64,000 nucleotides of DNA from Bhargavaea changchunensis (GCF_042665595.1 NZ_JBHTCT010000007.1:62001-126000), one strand, 5' to 3'. Positions 18,318 through 26,399 are shown, counted from the stretch's first letter. The notes: generated from the sequence alone by a model not told the origin. Numbers and translations are program-made.

Positions 18318-19520
18318 ATGACCGTTGCACAGGATGCGAGAGGTAAGATCTGGGAATCGATAGAGGAGAACCGCGAACGCTATATCGGGGTGAGCCATGA
18401 TATCCATGCCCGGCCAGAAATCGGGAATGAGGAAGTGTACGCAAGCGGACGCCTGTCCGCACTGCTTGAAGAAGCCGGATTCACGGTTGAACGGAATGTC
18501 GCCGGCCATGAAACGGCGTTCCATGCCGTGAAGAACAGCGGGAAAGAAGGCCCGACGGTCGCCTATCTGGCGGAATACGATGCGCTGCCGGGACTCGGAC
18601 ACGCCTGCGGCCACAACATCATCGGAACAATGAGTGTCTCAGCAGGAATCGCCCTCGGAGAACGTTTGGATGAAACCGGCGGACGGGTCGTCGTATTGGG
18701 CACCCCGGCCGAAGAAGGCGGCCCGAACGGCAGTGCGAAAGGAAGCTTTGTCCGCCATGGGTTTTTGGAGGATGTCGATGTCGCCATGATGATCCACCCG
18801 GGCGCCAAGACTTCTCCGACCGGAGAGACGCTCGCCGTCGATCCGCTTGATTTCCACTTCTACGGCCGCTCCGCGCATGCCTCCGGCTCCCCGGAAAAAG
18901 GCATCAACGCTCTGGATGCCGTCATCGGCCTGTTCAACGGCATCAACGCACTCCGCCAGCAGCTGCCGAAAGATGTCCGGATCCACGGAATCATCACGCA
19001 CGGCGGCGATGCCCCGAATATCATTCCGGACTATGCTTCCGCCCGCTTCTTTATCCGGGCGGAAACCTGGTCCCGGACCGAGGAAGTCGCCGCGAAAGTC
19101 CGTGCCGTCGCGGAAGGCGCTGCCCTTGCGACCGGCGCCACGGTCAAGATCGAACGGTTCCAGAACGAAGTCCGCGACTTTGTCCTGAACCGCGTCCTCG
19201 ACGAAACGATCGGACAGGAACTGTCTGCGGTCGGCGAACATGTCGTCGATGAAAAGCGTTCCGGCAAAGGCTCCACCGACGCCGGCAACATCAGCTACGC
19301 CGTCCCGACCGCCCACCCGCACATCAAGATCGGGCCGGACGACCTGATCGGCCACACCCATGAGTTCCGCGAAGCCGCCGCCTCCCCACTCGGAGACGAA
19401 GCCCTCATCCGCGGCGCCAAAGCGATGGCCGCGGCGGGCTACCGGCTGCTTACTGAAGAGCTGCTGCTTAAGAAGATTCAGGAAGAGTTTAAGCGTGCGC
19501 TTGCGGCTAAAGGTGAATAA
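18318..19520 (+). CDS. M20-family amidohydrolase (AbgB-like) in the met operon
   Basis: 400-residue peptidase M20 family protein. Metal-site motifs: AEYDALPGLGHACGHNIIGT, GTPAEEGG, MMIHPG, the dimerisation region HGIITHGGDAPNIIPDYAS, and a C-terminal His segment (GHTHEF). Related to p-aminobenzoyl-glutamate and N-acyl amino acid hydrolases. ATG 18318 is 8 nt after GTGGAGGGA. Only 21 nt behind metQ copy 2 and before the terminator, so under SAM control; likely releases methionine from an imported N-acyl or dipeptide form (inference). Confidence 0.85.
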   Translation: MTVAQDARGKIWESIEENRERYIGVSHDIHARPEIGNEEVYASGRLSALLEEAGFTVERNVAGHETAFHAVKNSGKEGPTVAYLAEYDALPGLGHACGHNIIGTMSVSAGIALGERLDETGGRVVVLGTPAEEGGPNGSAKGSFVRHGFLEDVDVAMMIHPGAKTSPTGETLAVDPLDFHFYGRSAHASGSPEKGINALDAVIGLFNGINALRQQLPKDVRIHGIITHGGDAPNIIPDYASARFFIRAETWSRTEEVAAKVRAVAEGAALATGATVKIERFQNEVRDFVLNRVLDETIGQELSAVGEHVVDEKRSGKGSTDAGNISYAVPTAHPHIKIGPDDLIGHTHEFREAAASPLGDEALIRGAKAMAAAGYRLLTEELLLKKIQEEFKRALAAKGE

Positions 19521-19536
19521 TTAAGGTTGATGTGAT

Positions 19537-19573
19537 CCCCCGTTGCGGCTTCGGCCGTGGCGGGGGGTTTTTC
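19537..19573 (+). terminator. Terminator of the met operon
   Basis: CCCCCG and CGGGGG close a G+C-rich hairpin with a TTC loop, followed by TTTTT. Confidence 0.9.
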
Positions 19574-19585
19574 GATTTGGGGTGG

Positions 19586-19751
19586 TTACGTCATTCGGGT
19601 CCGCAGTTTCGTCATTCGGGGCTTTAATCTCGTCATTCGAAGCCGCAGTTTCGTCATTCAACCTCTCCCGGGGCGCGAATGACGAAACTTTTCAGCTGAA
19701 TGACGAGATTGGACGTGCGAATGACGAGATTACCAAGATGAATGACGAAAT
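19586..19751. repeat. 21-bp periodic array B (dyad-symmetric)
   Basis: Four CGTCATT cores at 19589, 19610, 19631 and 19652, then four AATGACG cores at 19678, 19699, 19720 and 19741. Every step is 21 bp, with the same 26-bp central step as arrays A and E. The two innermost units form an 11-bp perfect inverted repeat TTTCGTCATTC/GAATGACGAAA. Lies between the met terminator and the converging NERD gene. Confidence 0.93.
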
Positions 19752-19760
19752 TATCGCCGG

Positions 19761-20711
19761 CTATCGTTTCTGAATCAGTGTTTTTCCTTTCAAGTGCCTC
19801 ATAGGATCGAATCTGAATCTCTGTTTATTAGTACTGCCGAGTACGTCCAGCTCAACACTATTCAAGTGGCGGAGTCCGGTAGATATAGAAGGTATTCCGG
19901 TGAACTCACAGAATGCCCGTGTGGTGATGACCGGGTCGATCAGCAAAAAGTCGTCGAGCAGGGCTTGTTGGTACGGGTTACCCGCTGGAACGCCACAGGT
20001 GGGACATTCCAGCTTTCTTCTTGTCATCCATCTCAATTGACCATCACACTTTTCACACAGGAGACCTCTTTTGAATTCGTGAGGATTGATGCCATAGTGT
20101 TGATCAATCTGTATCCTTTCCGGCCCCAGCTCTTCTTCAAGTATCCGGCTGACGATCATATTCACAGACGTATTAGGGATATATGGCAGTTCCTTTACCG
20201 ATACAAACGGTGCCCGCTCCGGTAGTCCAATCCACGTGTTGCGCGTGGCAAAGGCAACTATTCCCTTGATGTTCGTAATCAGTTCCCTTTCACGGAGCCA
20301 GTACGAGAGGCCTTCCTTCTGATTCTCAAGTTGAATCATTGGGCAGTCGAACGTGAGAACCGAACCGTCTTCTTCAGTACGCTCAAGCCTACGGGGGTTC
20401 TCAAGATAGTGAAGCGTCCCCTTGATCATCTTTGCCTCGATGATTACAATCCCATTGTCAGTCACAAGTAAGGTATCAAACTGTGCCACATGAGCTTCAT
20501 CTATTCTGAGCCGGATATCCCGAAGGATCCACCAGTTGCCTGGCAGTCGCAGGCTTTTCATGTATTGATCGACTTTCTGTTCCCCGCTAAATCCCGCCTC
20601 CACTCTTTTTATCCGATCGGTAATCCAATCCCTTTCCCGATGGTTTCGGTGCAGCCTGCGAAGCATGCTCTCCAACTGCAATAATTCCAACGGATATGGC
20701 CGCTCCCCCAA
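19761..20711 (-). CDS. NERD-domain protein with zinc ribbon
   Basis: About 316 residues. The NERD (nuclease-related) domain is at about 40-160, with GEQKVDQYM, FDTLLVTDNGIVIIEAKMIKG giving a PD-(D/E)xK-like Asp...Glu-x-Lys set. A C-terminal zinc ribbon (CEKCDGQLRW...CPTCG) is followed by a small helical tail. TTG 20711 is chosen because AAAGGAGG precedes it by about 7 nt; ATG codons further upstream have no site. Probable DNA-processing role; not in an operon. Flanked on both sides by 21-bp arrays B and C. Confidence 0.78.
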   Translation of the reverse strand: MGERPYPLELLQLESMLRRLHRNHRERDWITDRIKRVEAGFSGEQKVDQYMKSLRLPGNWWILRDIRLRIDEAHVAQFDTLLVTDNGIVIIEAKMIKGTLHYLENPRRLERTEEDGSVLTFDCPMIQLENQKEGLSYWLRERELITNIKGIVAFATRNTWIGLPERAPFVSVKELPYIPNTSVNMIVSRILEEELGPERIQIDQHYGINPHEFKRGLLCEKCDGQLRWMTRRKLECPTCGVPAGNPYQQALLDDFLLIDPVITTRAFCEFTGIPSISTGLRHLNSVELDVLGSTNKQRFRFDPMRHLKGKTLIQKR

Positions 20712-20888
20712 AGCACTCCCTCCTTTGTGAGACCATATCATGCCTTGAGAGAGCGTGATACACAATCTGTTGAGATTGCGATTTGAAGCAGATACTGATG
20801 ACATTTTTGAAATTTGTATTAGAGCTGTGCCTCAAAATTGAATTTCCTCGAGTTAAGGAAGCCACATTTGGCCCCTCTTCACATAACG

Positions 20889-20988
20889 GTTTCGTCATTC
20901 ACTATTTTAATCTCGTCATTCGAGGACGCGGTTTCGTCATTCACTGCCCCGATCTCGTCATTTACCGCCCCAGTTTCGTCATTCGCTC
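20889..20988. repeat. 21-bp periodic array C (one orientation)
   Basis: Five CGTCATT cores at 20893, 20914, 20935, 20956 and 20977, all 21 bp apart. The base before CG-TCATT alternates TTT/TCT as in the other arrays. Between the NERD gene start and the terminator of the truncated aldolase. Confidence 0.92.
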
Positions 20989-20995
20989 TCACACC

Positions 20996-21036
20996 AAAAA
21001 CCCCGCCGCCTCCCATCAGGGAAGCCGGCGGGGTCA
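20996..21036 (-). terminator. Terminator of the truncated aldolase gene
   Basis: ACCCCGCCGG pairs with the CGGCGGGG side, with an inner CTTCCCTGATGGGAGG hairpin; on the minus strand it is followed by TTTTT. Confidence 0.85.
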
Positions 21037-21043
21037 AGCAGTT

Positions 21044-21751
21044 TTAGCTAAGCACTTTCTCTTTCCCGGCCGCAATCTCCGCGGCCACATCGACAATCAT
21101 GTCTTCCTGGCCGCCGACGACTTTGCGTTTGCCGAGTTCGATCAGGATGTCCCGGGAGTCAATGTTGAACTTCTTGGCGGCGCGCTTGGTATGCAAAGCG
21201 AAGGTGGAGTAGACGCCCGCATAGCCGAGGGTCAGGCTGTCTTTTGTGATTTCCTGAGGGGTCTGGAGGATCGGGGCTACGATATCTTCGGCCAAGTCCA
21301 TCATCTTGTAAAGGTCGACGCCTGTTTCGATGCCCATCCGCTCCAGGACGGCGACGAGGACTTCTGTCTGGGTGTTGCCCGCTCCTGCACCGAGGCAGCG
21401 GACGCTTCCGTCAATTCGCGTCGCGCCTTCTTCAATCGCCGCAAGCGTGTTGGCCATGGCGAGCGACAGGTTGTTGTGGGCATGGAAGCCGACGTTGACG
21501 CCGACCGACTGCTTAAGCGCGCGGATCCGTTCGCGAACCTGGTCCGGAAGCAGGTAGCCGGCGGAGTCGACGACGTACACGGTGTCCGCGCCGTAGCTTT
21601 CCATGAGTTTGGCCTGCTCGACGAGTTTTTCGACCGGTGCCATGTGCGCCATCATGAGGAAACCTACCGTTTCCATGCCGAGCTCTTTCGCGTAGGCGAT
21701 GTGCTGCGGGGACACGTCCGCTTCGGTGACGTGCGTGGCGATCCGCGCCAT
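21044..21751 (-). pseudogene. 4-hydroxy-2-oxovalerate aldolase, 5'-truncated
   Basis: 235 residues aligned with the C-terminal two thirds of DmpG/MhpE-type aldolases, which normally have about 340. Seen: GFHAHNN (metal-binding His90 and His92), GAGAGNTQTE and the C-terminal Tyr region GYAGVYSTF. The N-terminal ~100 residues, with the TLRDG metal Asp and the catalytic His, are missing; the sequence immediately upstream is an unrelated Fe-S-assembly-like gene. An ATG at 21751 with GGAGC could still start a protein. No acetaldehyde dehydrogenase partner is nearby. Probably an inactive remnant; alternatively a domain reused for another role. Confidence 0.75.
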
Positions 21752-21759
21752 TTTTGCTC

Positions 21760-22035
21760 CTAGGCTGGCCGCTTCACTTCAAATTGCCTGAAGCCCGTCC
21801 GGTCGGGAATATAATCGAGTGTCTTCCCCTTAAAGTAATGGAGTTCTCTTTCGTCAAGAAGAAAACGGAAGCCGGCCACAACAAACTCCCTGTCACCGGG
21901 CTGCGGGGATTCAACAAGCGTCAGCTTCAAGCTCAGCAGGCAGCTATCCCGCATCCGGAGACGGACGAACAAGGGACCGCCCGGCTGAAGCCGGTTTGCC
22001 AGCTCCTCTTTTGCTGCGTCAGACACCGCGAACAT
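21760..22035 (-). CDS. HesB/IscA-like small protein (YneR-type)
   Basis: 91 residues of the HesB-like fold (VSDAAKEELANRL, LRMRDSCLLSLKL, FLLDERELHYFKGKTLDYI) resembling the Bacillus YneR/YqkB group. It has a single Cys and lacks the three cysteines of true IscA, so Fe-S carrier function is doubtful. ATG 22035 overlaps the VOC gene stop (TGATG), implying coupling. Confidence 0.65.
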   Translation of the reverse strand: MFAVSDAAKEELANRLQPGGPLFVRLRMRDSCLLSLKLTLVESPQPGDREFVVAGFRFLLDERELHYFKGKTLDYIPDRTGFRQFEVKRPA

Positions 22036-22463
22036 CAGTCGGAAGCCTGTCCCTGGTCTTTTGAATAGTTCAGGTCCCACGTAAACCCGAACCGGTCCTC
22101 CACCTTGGCGTATTTGGCGCCCCAGAAGGTATCCTGGAGTTCCATGATCCGGCGGCCTTCCACAAGCAGGCTGTCATAGAGCCGGCGGATCTCCTCTTCG
22201 GATTCGCAGTCGATCATGAGGGATAGGCCGCGGCGCGGGACTTCGGGTGCCGGCTCGGTCGAATCGGCCAGCATCAGCTGGAAGTTGCCCCGTTTCAGGT
22301 GGCAGTGGATGACATAGTCCTCGGCCCCTTCGGGCGTCGGAAATTCCGACTCTCCGTACGTTTGAATGGCGAGATTCTCCATGCCGAACAGATCCGCATA
22401 AAACACTGAAGCCTCCTTTGCACGGCCGTAGAACGTGAGGTAAGGTGTGATGCAATCTTTCAT
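22035..22463 (-). CDS. PhnB-like VOC-fold protein
   Basis: 142 residues of the glyoxalase/bleomycin-resistance/PhnB fold (ITPYLTFYGRAKEASVFYADLF ... FGFTWDLNY). Start 22463 is chosen by GGGGCGG 7 nt upstream. Function of this subfamily is not established. Two similar genes occur at 41004 and 62793. Confidence 0.75.
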   Translation of the reverse strand: MKDCITPYLTFYGRAKEASVFYADLFGMENLAIQTYGESEFPTPEGAEDYVIHCHLKRGNFQLMLADSTEPAPEVPRRGLSLMIDCESEEEIRRLYDSLLVEGRRIMELQDTFWGAKYAKVEDRFGFTWDLNYSKDQGQASD

Positions 22464-22586
22464 AAGCAACCGCCCCGCTTTCTGATTATCTTTCTTCATC
22501 ATACCCGATTTTGCTGTCCGTTCATCAATACTGCCCACTTCCCATTAGAGAGAAGCGGGCAATTTTCCCCTATGTATTTCTATTAA

Positions 22587-22787
22587 TCAGCGCGTGCAGC
22601 CGAATTCATACGAGTTGGTGAGCGTGTTGTGAATGGTGAGTTCAACGGTGCCGCCGTTGTCCAGGCAGCCGTCGGTCAGAGCATTGACTTCCAGCTTGTT
22701 AAAGTAATGTTGGACGGCCAGGAGAATCGCGGCCACCACCAATAGGGTGACTGCGATGAGTCCGATCTTGTGTCTGGTTTGAATCAT
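22587..22787 (-). CDS. Small membrane-anchored protein, unknown function
   Basis: 66 residues: one N-terminal membrane helix (about 8-26) and a short extracytoplasmic tail with two cysteines (Cys42, Cys64) that could form a disulphide. GAGGAGGGA precedes ATG 22787 by 5 nt. I do not recognise a family. Preceded by another tiny membrane protein gene and the dehydrogenase. Confidence 0.6.
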   Translation of the reverse strand: MIQTRHKIGLIAVTLLVVAAILLAVQHYFNKLEVNALTDGCLDNGGTVELTIHNTLTNSYEFGCTR

Positions 22788-22810
22788 GGGGGTCCCTCCT
22801 CTTCTTTCTT

Positions 22811-22918
22811 TTACGGTTCGGGGACCGGAGAGGTTTCGGTCTGCTCAGATCTCACCTTTCTCGGCTTTAACAGGACTCCTGCCAGTGTAACCAGGACTAT
22901 CGCCAGAAGTTTGTTCAT
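22811..22918 (-). CDS. Possible 35-residue membrane peptide
   Basis: Short open frame of 35 codons: Met-Asn-Lys, a hydrophobic stretch of about 14 residues, then a charged and Pro-rich tail. It starts 2 nt after the dehydrogenase stop with GGTGG as a weak ribosome site. Coding status uncertain. Confidence 0.4.
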   Translation of the reverse strand: MNKLLAIVLVTLAGVLLKPRKVRSEQTETSPVPEP

Positions 22919-22920
22919 AC

Positions 22921-23880
22921 TCACACCACCCAATTTTCAGGATTTCGACCCGACAAGACCGCTTCAATGTCTTCCGCGTTCATGCGCATCATGGCGAGGC
23001 GCGTTTTGACACTGGCGCTGCCGATGTGAGGAAGTGCCGTCACGTTCGGCAGGGTGAGGAGCTTGTGGTCGGAACCGATTGGTTCACCTTCAAAGACGTC
23101 AAGTCCGGCAGCCCAGATGTCGCCGTTTTTCAGGGCTTCATACAAGGCGTCTTCGTCGACGATGCCGCCGCGTGCAGCGTTGACGAGGACGGCGGTTTCC
23201 TTCATGAGACCGAGTTCGCGTTCGCCGATCATGCCCCGGGTTTCCTCGGTGAGCGGTGTGAGAATGACGACGAAATCGGATTTCTTCAGGAGTTCGTCCA
23301 GCTCTTCATACCGGAAGCCGAACATCGACTCGGCCTCCACTTTGCGCGTGCGGTTATGGTAAAGAACATCCATGTCAAAGCCGGCGGCGCGGCGCGCGAC
23401 CCCTTCTCCGATGCGTCCCATCCCGACGATGCCGAGTGTGGCACCGAAAATGTCCATGCCGGTGAAGCCCATCGGAGACCAGGAAGTCCACTTTCCCTCG
23501 CGGAGGAACCGCTCTGCCTGACCGGTTTGCCGTGCGGCGGCTAGCATGAGTGTGAACGCCAGGTCGGCAGTGGTTTCCGTCAGGACGCCCGGCGTGTTCG
23601 TGACGATGATGCCCCGCTCCTTGGCTGCCTCGAGGTCGATATTATTGTACCCAACAGCAAGATTTGCGATCACTTGGAGCGTTTCCCCTGCATGAATCAC
23701 ATCCCGGTCGACGGTGTCGCCCACATTCGTCCAGAGCGCATGGACGGTCTTCGCCTTTTTAATCAGCACCTCTTTCGGAGGGACATCGTCCTCGCTCGGC
23801 CACATATCCACTTCAAATGCTTCTCGAAGACCGGAGACTGCCTCTTCGGGCAGCTTCCTTGTGATAAAGATCTTTTTCAT
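22921..23880 (-). CDS. D-2-hydroxyacid dehydrogenase (glyoxylate/hydroxypyruvate reductase type)
   Basis: 319 residues. Reduces glyoxylate, hydroxypyruvate or similar 2-oxoacids with NAD(P)H. NAD-binding GMGRIG, substrate/catalytic Arg in VNAARGG, Glu in the DVFEGEP region and the catalytic His in LPHIGSAS are all present; VGYNNIDL matches the GyaR/GhrB group. Start 23880 is chosen since AAAGGGG is 9 nt from it and abuts ATG 23889. Monocistronic with two tiny ORFs behind it. Confidence 0.85.
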   Translation of the reverse strand: MKKIFITRKLPEEAVSGLREAFEVDMWPSEDDVPPKEVLIKKAKTVHALWTNVGDTVDRDVIHAGETLQVIANLAVGYNNIDLEAAKERGIIVTNTPGVLTETTADLAFTLMLAAARQTGQAERFLREGKWTSWSPMGFTGMDIFGATLGIVGMGRIGEGVARRAAGFDMDVLYHNRTRKVEAESMFGFRYEELDELLKKSDFVVILTPLTEETRGMIGERELGLMKETAVLVNAARGGIVDEDALYEALKNGDIWAAGLDVFEGEPIGSDHKLLTLPNVTALPHIGSASVKTRLAMMRMNAEDIEAVLSGRNPENWVV

Positions 23881-23907
23881 TCCCCGCATCCCCTTTCATA
23901 TCCCACT

Positions 23908-23946
23908 GTGAAAAACCGCCGGAAACTGGATTCCGGCGGTTTTGAT
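23908..23946. terminator. Bidirectional terminator between dehydrogenase and IS3-like gene
   Basis: AAAAACCGCCGGAA and TTCCGGCGGTTTT form a 12-bp stem with A and T tracts on either side. Confidence 0.85.
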
Positions 23947-23952
23947 GATGGA

Positions 23953-24627
23953 TTATTTGGCCGCTACGGCTTCCTTTTCTTCGCAGCGATCATCTTCTTC
24001 GATCTCCAGCACCTCAACTTCATCAATCTGGTCGAGGAGGCGGAGAAGCCGGCGGCGGTTGATCGTACGGCCAGCCTTTCTCAATTCAAGCAGAATCCAG
24101 TCCGGATCAAGCACATCTTCCTGTTCCATCAGGTGGCGGATCAGGGCGATATCCTCGCGGTCGCGTTCGGACAGCTTGTTTTCCGGCCGGTTCACGTAGT
24201 TGTAGTAGCCGCTCTCTGACACATCAAGCGTCAGGCAGAGCCGGCGCACCTTGTGCTCATCCTTCATCTCGTGGATCGCATCGAAGCGCTCGGTCTTTTT
24301 GATGTCGACCATGGACGTGAATTTTTTCAGGATTTCATTTTCCTCGCGCAGCCGGCGCACTTCGCGCTCCAGGTCGCGGAGTCGGCGGTTCGGGTCGATA
24401 CCCGGGGATTTTGGCTGGCGGCCGCGTTTTTTCGGGATGAGGCCCTCCTCGCCGGATTCCTCGTAGGCATCTAGCCAGTTTTTAAGCGTATTTGGGTGGA
24501 CGCCGAATTCACGGGCGACCGCTCCCTTTTTCCGCTTCTTTTCAAGGACTTCACTCACCGCCCGGAGCCTTTCCTCAAAAGTTTTTTGTGGTTTGGCTTC
24601 TTTGTCTTCAATCACGTTAGCCGCCAT
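23953..24627 (-). CDS. IS3-transposase-derived DNA-binding protein without catalytic domain
   Basis: 224 residues. Residues about 15-75 are the OrfA-type helix-turn-helix (GAVAREFGVHPNTLKNWLDAY); then a coiled coil (RLRDLEREVRRLREENEILKK, the IS3 leucine zipper); then the OrfB N-terminal HTH_21 region (KVRRLCLTLDVSESGYYNYVNR ... RRRLLRLLDQ). The rve integrase core with the DDE residues is absent and replaced by a short acidic tail. ATG 24627 follows GGGGGAG. No inverted repeats flank it and a promoter and terminator are present, so it looks domesticated, perhaps as a transcription factor. Confidence 0.75.
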   Translation of the reverse strand: MAANVIEDKEAKPQKTFEERLRAVSEVLEKKRKKGAVAREFGVHPNTLKNWLDAYEESGEEGLIPKKRGRQPKSPGIDPNRRLRDLEREVRRLREENEILKKFTSMVDIKKTERFDAIHEMKDEHKVRRLCLTLDVSESGYYNYVNRPENKLSERDREDIALIRHLMEQEDVLDPDWILLELRKAGRTINRRRLLRLLDQIDEVEVLEIEEDDRCEEKEAVAAK

Positions 24628-24663
24628 GCAGTTCTCCCCCTTGACCAAATTATCATTGACGCA

Positions 24664-24694
24664 ATTATAACAAATTTATGATGTGGATTGTCCA
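24664..24694 (-). promoter_or_regulatory. Promoter candidate of the IS3-derived gene
   Basis: Extended -10 TGTTATAAT (24672-24664) with a TGGACA -35 at 24694-24689; the spacer is 19 bp, compensated by the extended -10. Confidence 0.5.
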
Positions 24695-24750
24695 TAGTTA
24701 TAGGAGGAAAATGCTTTTTTTCTGTAGAAATTTGGTTTGATTTAAAGGGA

Positions 24751-25803
24751 TTACAGGTCGTCGAAGCCGTTGAGGTCGCTCGTCTTCGTATATTGCCTGG
24801 AAGTCTGCTCGAAAAAATCCGTTTTTGTATCATCGAAACTGTCGACATAAGCACGGATCCACTTCATCGGATTGTCCGTATGTTCCGGATAAATTTCTGA
24901 TAGTCCGAGCATCCTCAACATTTTATTCGCCCGGTATTTTATGTAGCCTTCCATCTCCTCGGGGTCGATGCCATCCACACCGTCCAGCACGTACCGGCTC
25001 CACTGAGTTTCCTGCCCGACCGAATGGCGGTACGCATCATAGATCCAATCGGTGAATTCCGGCGTGTTCAGATTTGGATTCTCTCCCATCGCCGCACGGA
25101 ACACATCACTCATCGCTTTTCCGTGTTCGAGCTCATCGCGGTTGATGTAGCTGATCATCGTCGACGTCCCGACCATCTTTCCGTTGCGCGCGAGATTATA
25201 GAAGAACGCAAAGCCGGAATAAAAGAACAGGCCTTCCAGAAGTGTCGTGTACACCATCGCCTTGAGCGCATTTTCGGTGGTCGGATGGGTTGCGAAATCA
25301 TTGTAGACTTCGGCAATCCGCTCGTTCCGCTTCAGGAGGACCGGATCGTGCCGCCCGGTCTCGAATGATTTCACCTGGTTGTCGAATGTCGTGACAGAGC
25401 TGAGGACATACGCATAGCTGTGATTGTGCTCGCTTTCCTGATCGGCGATCGTCGCGAAAAGGGATTTGACGGAAGGGTCCGCCACGTATTGGGCGAGCCT
25501 GGCGGCAACGTCCGTCTGCGGCCCATCCAGCGTAGCCAGCAGGCCGATGATTTTCAGGAACGCCTCCTGCTCGGCCTGGGATAGGTTCGGAAACTGCTTC
25601 ACGTCCTGTGTCAGATCGACCTCATTGGCCGTCCAGAACAGGGAGCGGATCCGCTGGCGGAGCTTGTAAAAGTGCGGATATTTCAGGTCGTTCCAGTTCA
25701 AAATGCCGCTCGCCTCACCGCCGAAGATCGCCGTCGCCCGGTTCGGATTGACCGGGTCCAGCACCTTCACGCGGGTGAGTAAGCCGGTGGATTGTGTTGT
25801 CAT
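24751..25803 (-). CDS. nrdF: Class Ib ribonucleotide reductase small subunit
   Basis: 350 residues. Carries the dimetal-tyrosyl radical that starts ribonucleotide reduction. Metal ligands visible: Asp in LATLDGPQTD, Glu and His in ESEHNHSY with the radical Tyr four residues after that His, Glu in LLEGLFFYSG, and Glu/His in RDELEH. No substitution typical of the metal-free class Ie. ATG 25803 follows AAAGGAG. Last gene of nrdE-flavodoxin-nrdF behind the cobalamin riboswitch. Confidence 0.92.
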   Translation of the reverse strand: MTTQSTGLLTRVKVLDPVNPNRATAIFGGEASGILNWNDLKYPHFYKLRQRIRSLFWTANEVDLTQDVKQFPNLSQAEQEAFLKIIGLLATLDGPQTDVAARLAQYVADPSVKSLFATIADQESEHNHSYAYVLSSVTTFDNQVKSFETGRHDPVLLKRNERIAEVYNDFATHPTTENALKAMVYTTLLEGLFFYSGFAFFYNLARNGKMVGTSTMISYINRDELEHGKAMSDVFRAAMGENPNLNTPEFTDWIYDAYRHSVGQETQWSRYVLDGVDGIDPEEMEGYIKYRANKMLRMLGLSEIYPEHTDNPMKWIRAYVDSFDDTKTDFFEQTSRQYTKTSDLNGFDDL

Positions 25804-25852
25804 GGTTGTTGGCTCCTTTCTAATGTCAGGGTGATTCAGGTCGAGCAAGCTC

Positions 25853-26305
25853 TCAATAGGAAACCTGGCTTTCCGCGCCGGCACCCAGCCGCTCCGCAAC
25901 TCGAATGGCCCATTTCCGCACGGCCTCCTCCTGCCCGCCGCGGGGGCTCTGTTCGATCTTGAGCGGAGGCAACGGGGATTCGTAAAAGCGGGCCAGTTTG
26001 ACAGAGGCTCTGCAGAAGAGCGCATCGCCTCCAAACTGGGTGTCACCGGTGCCGAAGATGAATGTATTCGCAGGCTTGTAGCCGACGTCCAGGATAAAAT
26101 CCTTCACTTCCTCTGGAACGCTGCCCTCAGCCCAGGTGAATGAGCCTAATATTAGCGCATCATACCGGGAAACATCCGGCACAGGCTCCCCGCCGATCCA
26201 GTGGAAGCCGACGGCATGGCCTGCTTCTTCGAGGAAATCGGCAATCAGCTCCGCCGCTTCTTTCGTGTTGCCGCTGTAGGTGGCGTAGGCGATCAGGAAA
26301 TTCAT
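25853..26305 (-). CDS. Flavodoxin-like protein in the NrdI position
   Basis: 150 residues of flavodoxin fold: FMN-phosphate loop TYSGNT (about 9-14), the aromatic flavin-stacking loop GSFTWAEGSVPEE, and FGTGDTQFGGDALFC. Longer than most Bacillus NrdI proteins and closer to true flavodoxins. Between nrdE and nrdF it probably supplies electrons to assemble the manganese-tyrosyl cofactor of NrdF, the NrdI role. ATG 26305 is 6 nt after GGAGGGG. Confidence 0.78.
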   Translation of the reverse strand: MNFLIAYATYSGNTKEAAELIADFLEEAGHAVGFHWIGGEPVPDVSRYDALILGSFTWAEGSVPEEVKDFILDVGYKPANTFIFGTGDTQFGGDALFCRASVKLARFYESPLPPLKIEQSPRGGQEEAVRKWAIRVAERLGAGAESQVSY

Positions 26306-26330
26306 CGGCAGCCCCTCCTTCAACTGATGG

Positions 26331-26390
26331 TTTGCTTCACATTCAGTTCCGGTGTGTAACATTCGCGTTGGTTTGCTTAACATTCGCCTG
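26331..26390. repeat. Possible short 20/21-bp repeat
   Basis: ACATTC recurs at 26339, 26359 and 26380; two units share GGTTTGCTT(C/A)ACATTC. Fills the gap between nrdE and the flavodoxin gene. Low regularity. Confidence 0.25.
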
Positions 26391-26399
26391 TCATTATTA

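Noticed and set aside
17349..18614. 421-codon antisense frame over metQ copy 2 and the M20 gene
   Set aside because: Antisense to two well-supported genes, no ribosome site and no family resemblance; a by-product of G+C-rich codon bias.
19586..20988. CRISPR array reading of arrays B and C
   Set aside because: Core is only 7-11 bp and spacer about 10-14 bp, units occur in both orientations within one array and no cas gene is near.
20783..21763. 326-codon plus-strand frame across array C and the aldolase remnant
   Set aside because: It runs through array, terminator and antisense of a conserved domain; no start signal.
23953..24627. Active IS3-family insertion sequence
   Set aside because: No DDE domain, no second frame, no inverted or direct repeats at the ends.
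24751..25803. Metal-free (class Ie) NrdF
   Set aside because: All carboxylate and histidine metal ligands appear intact.
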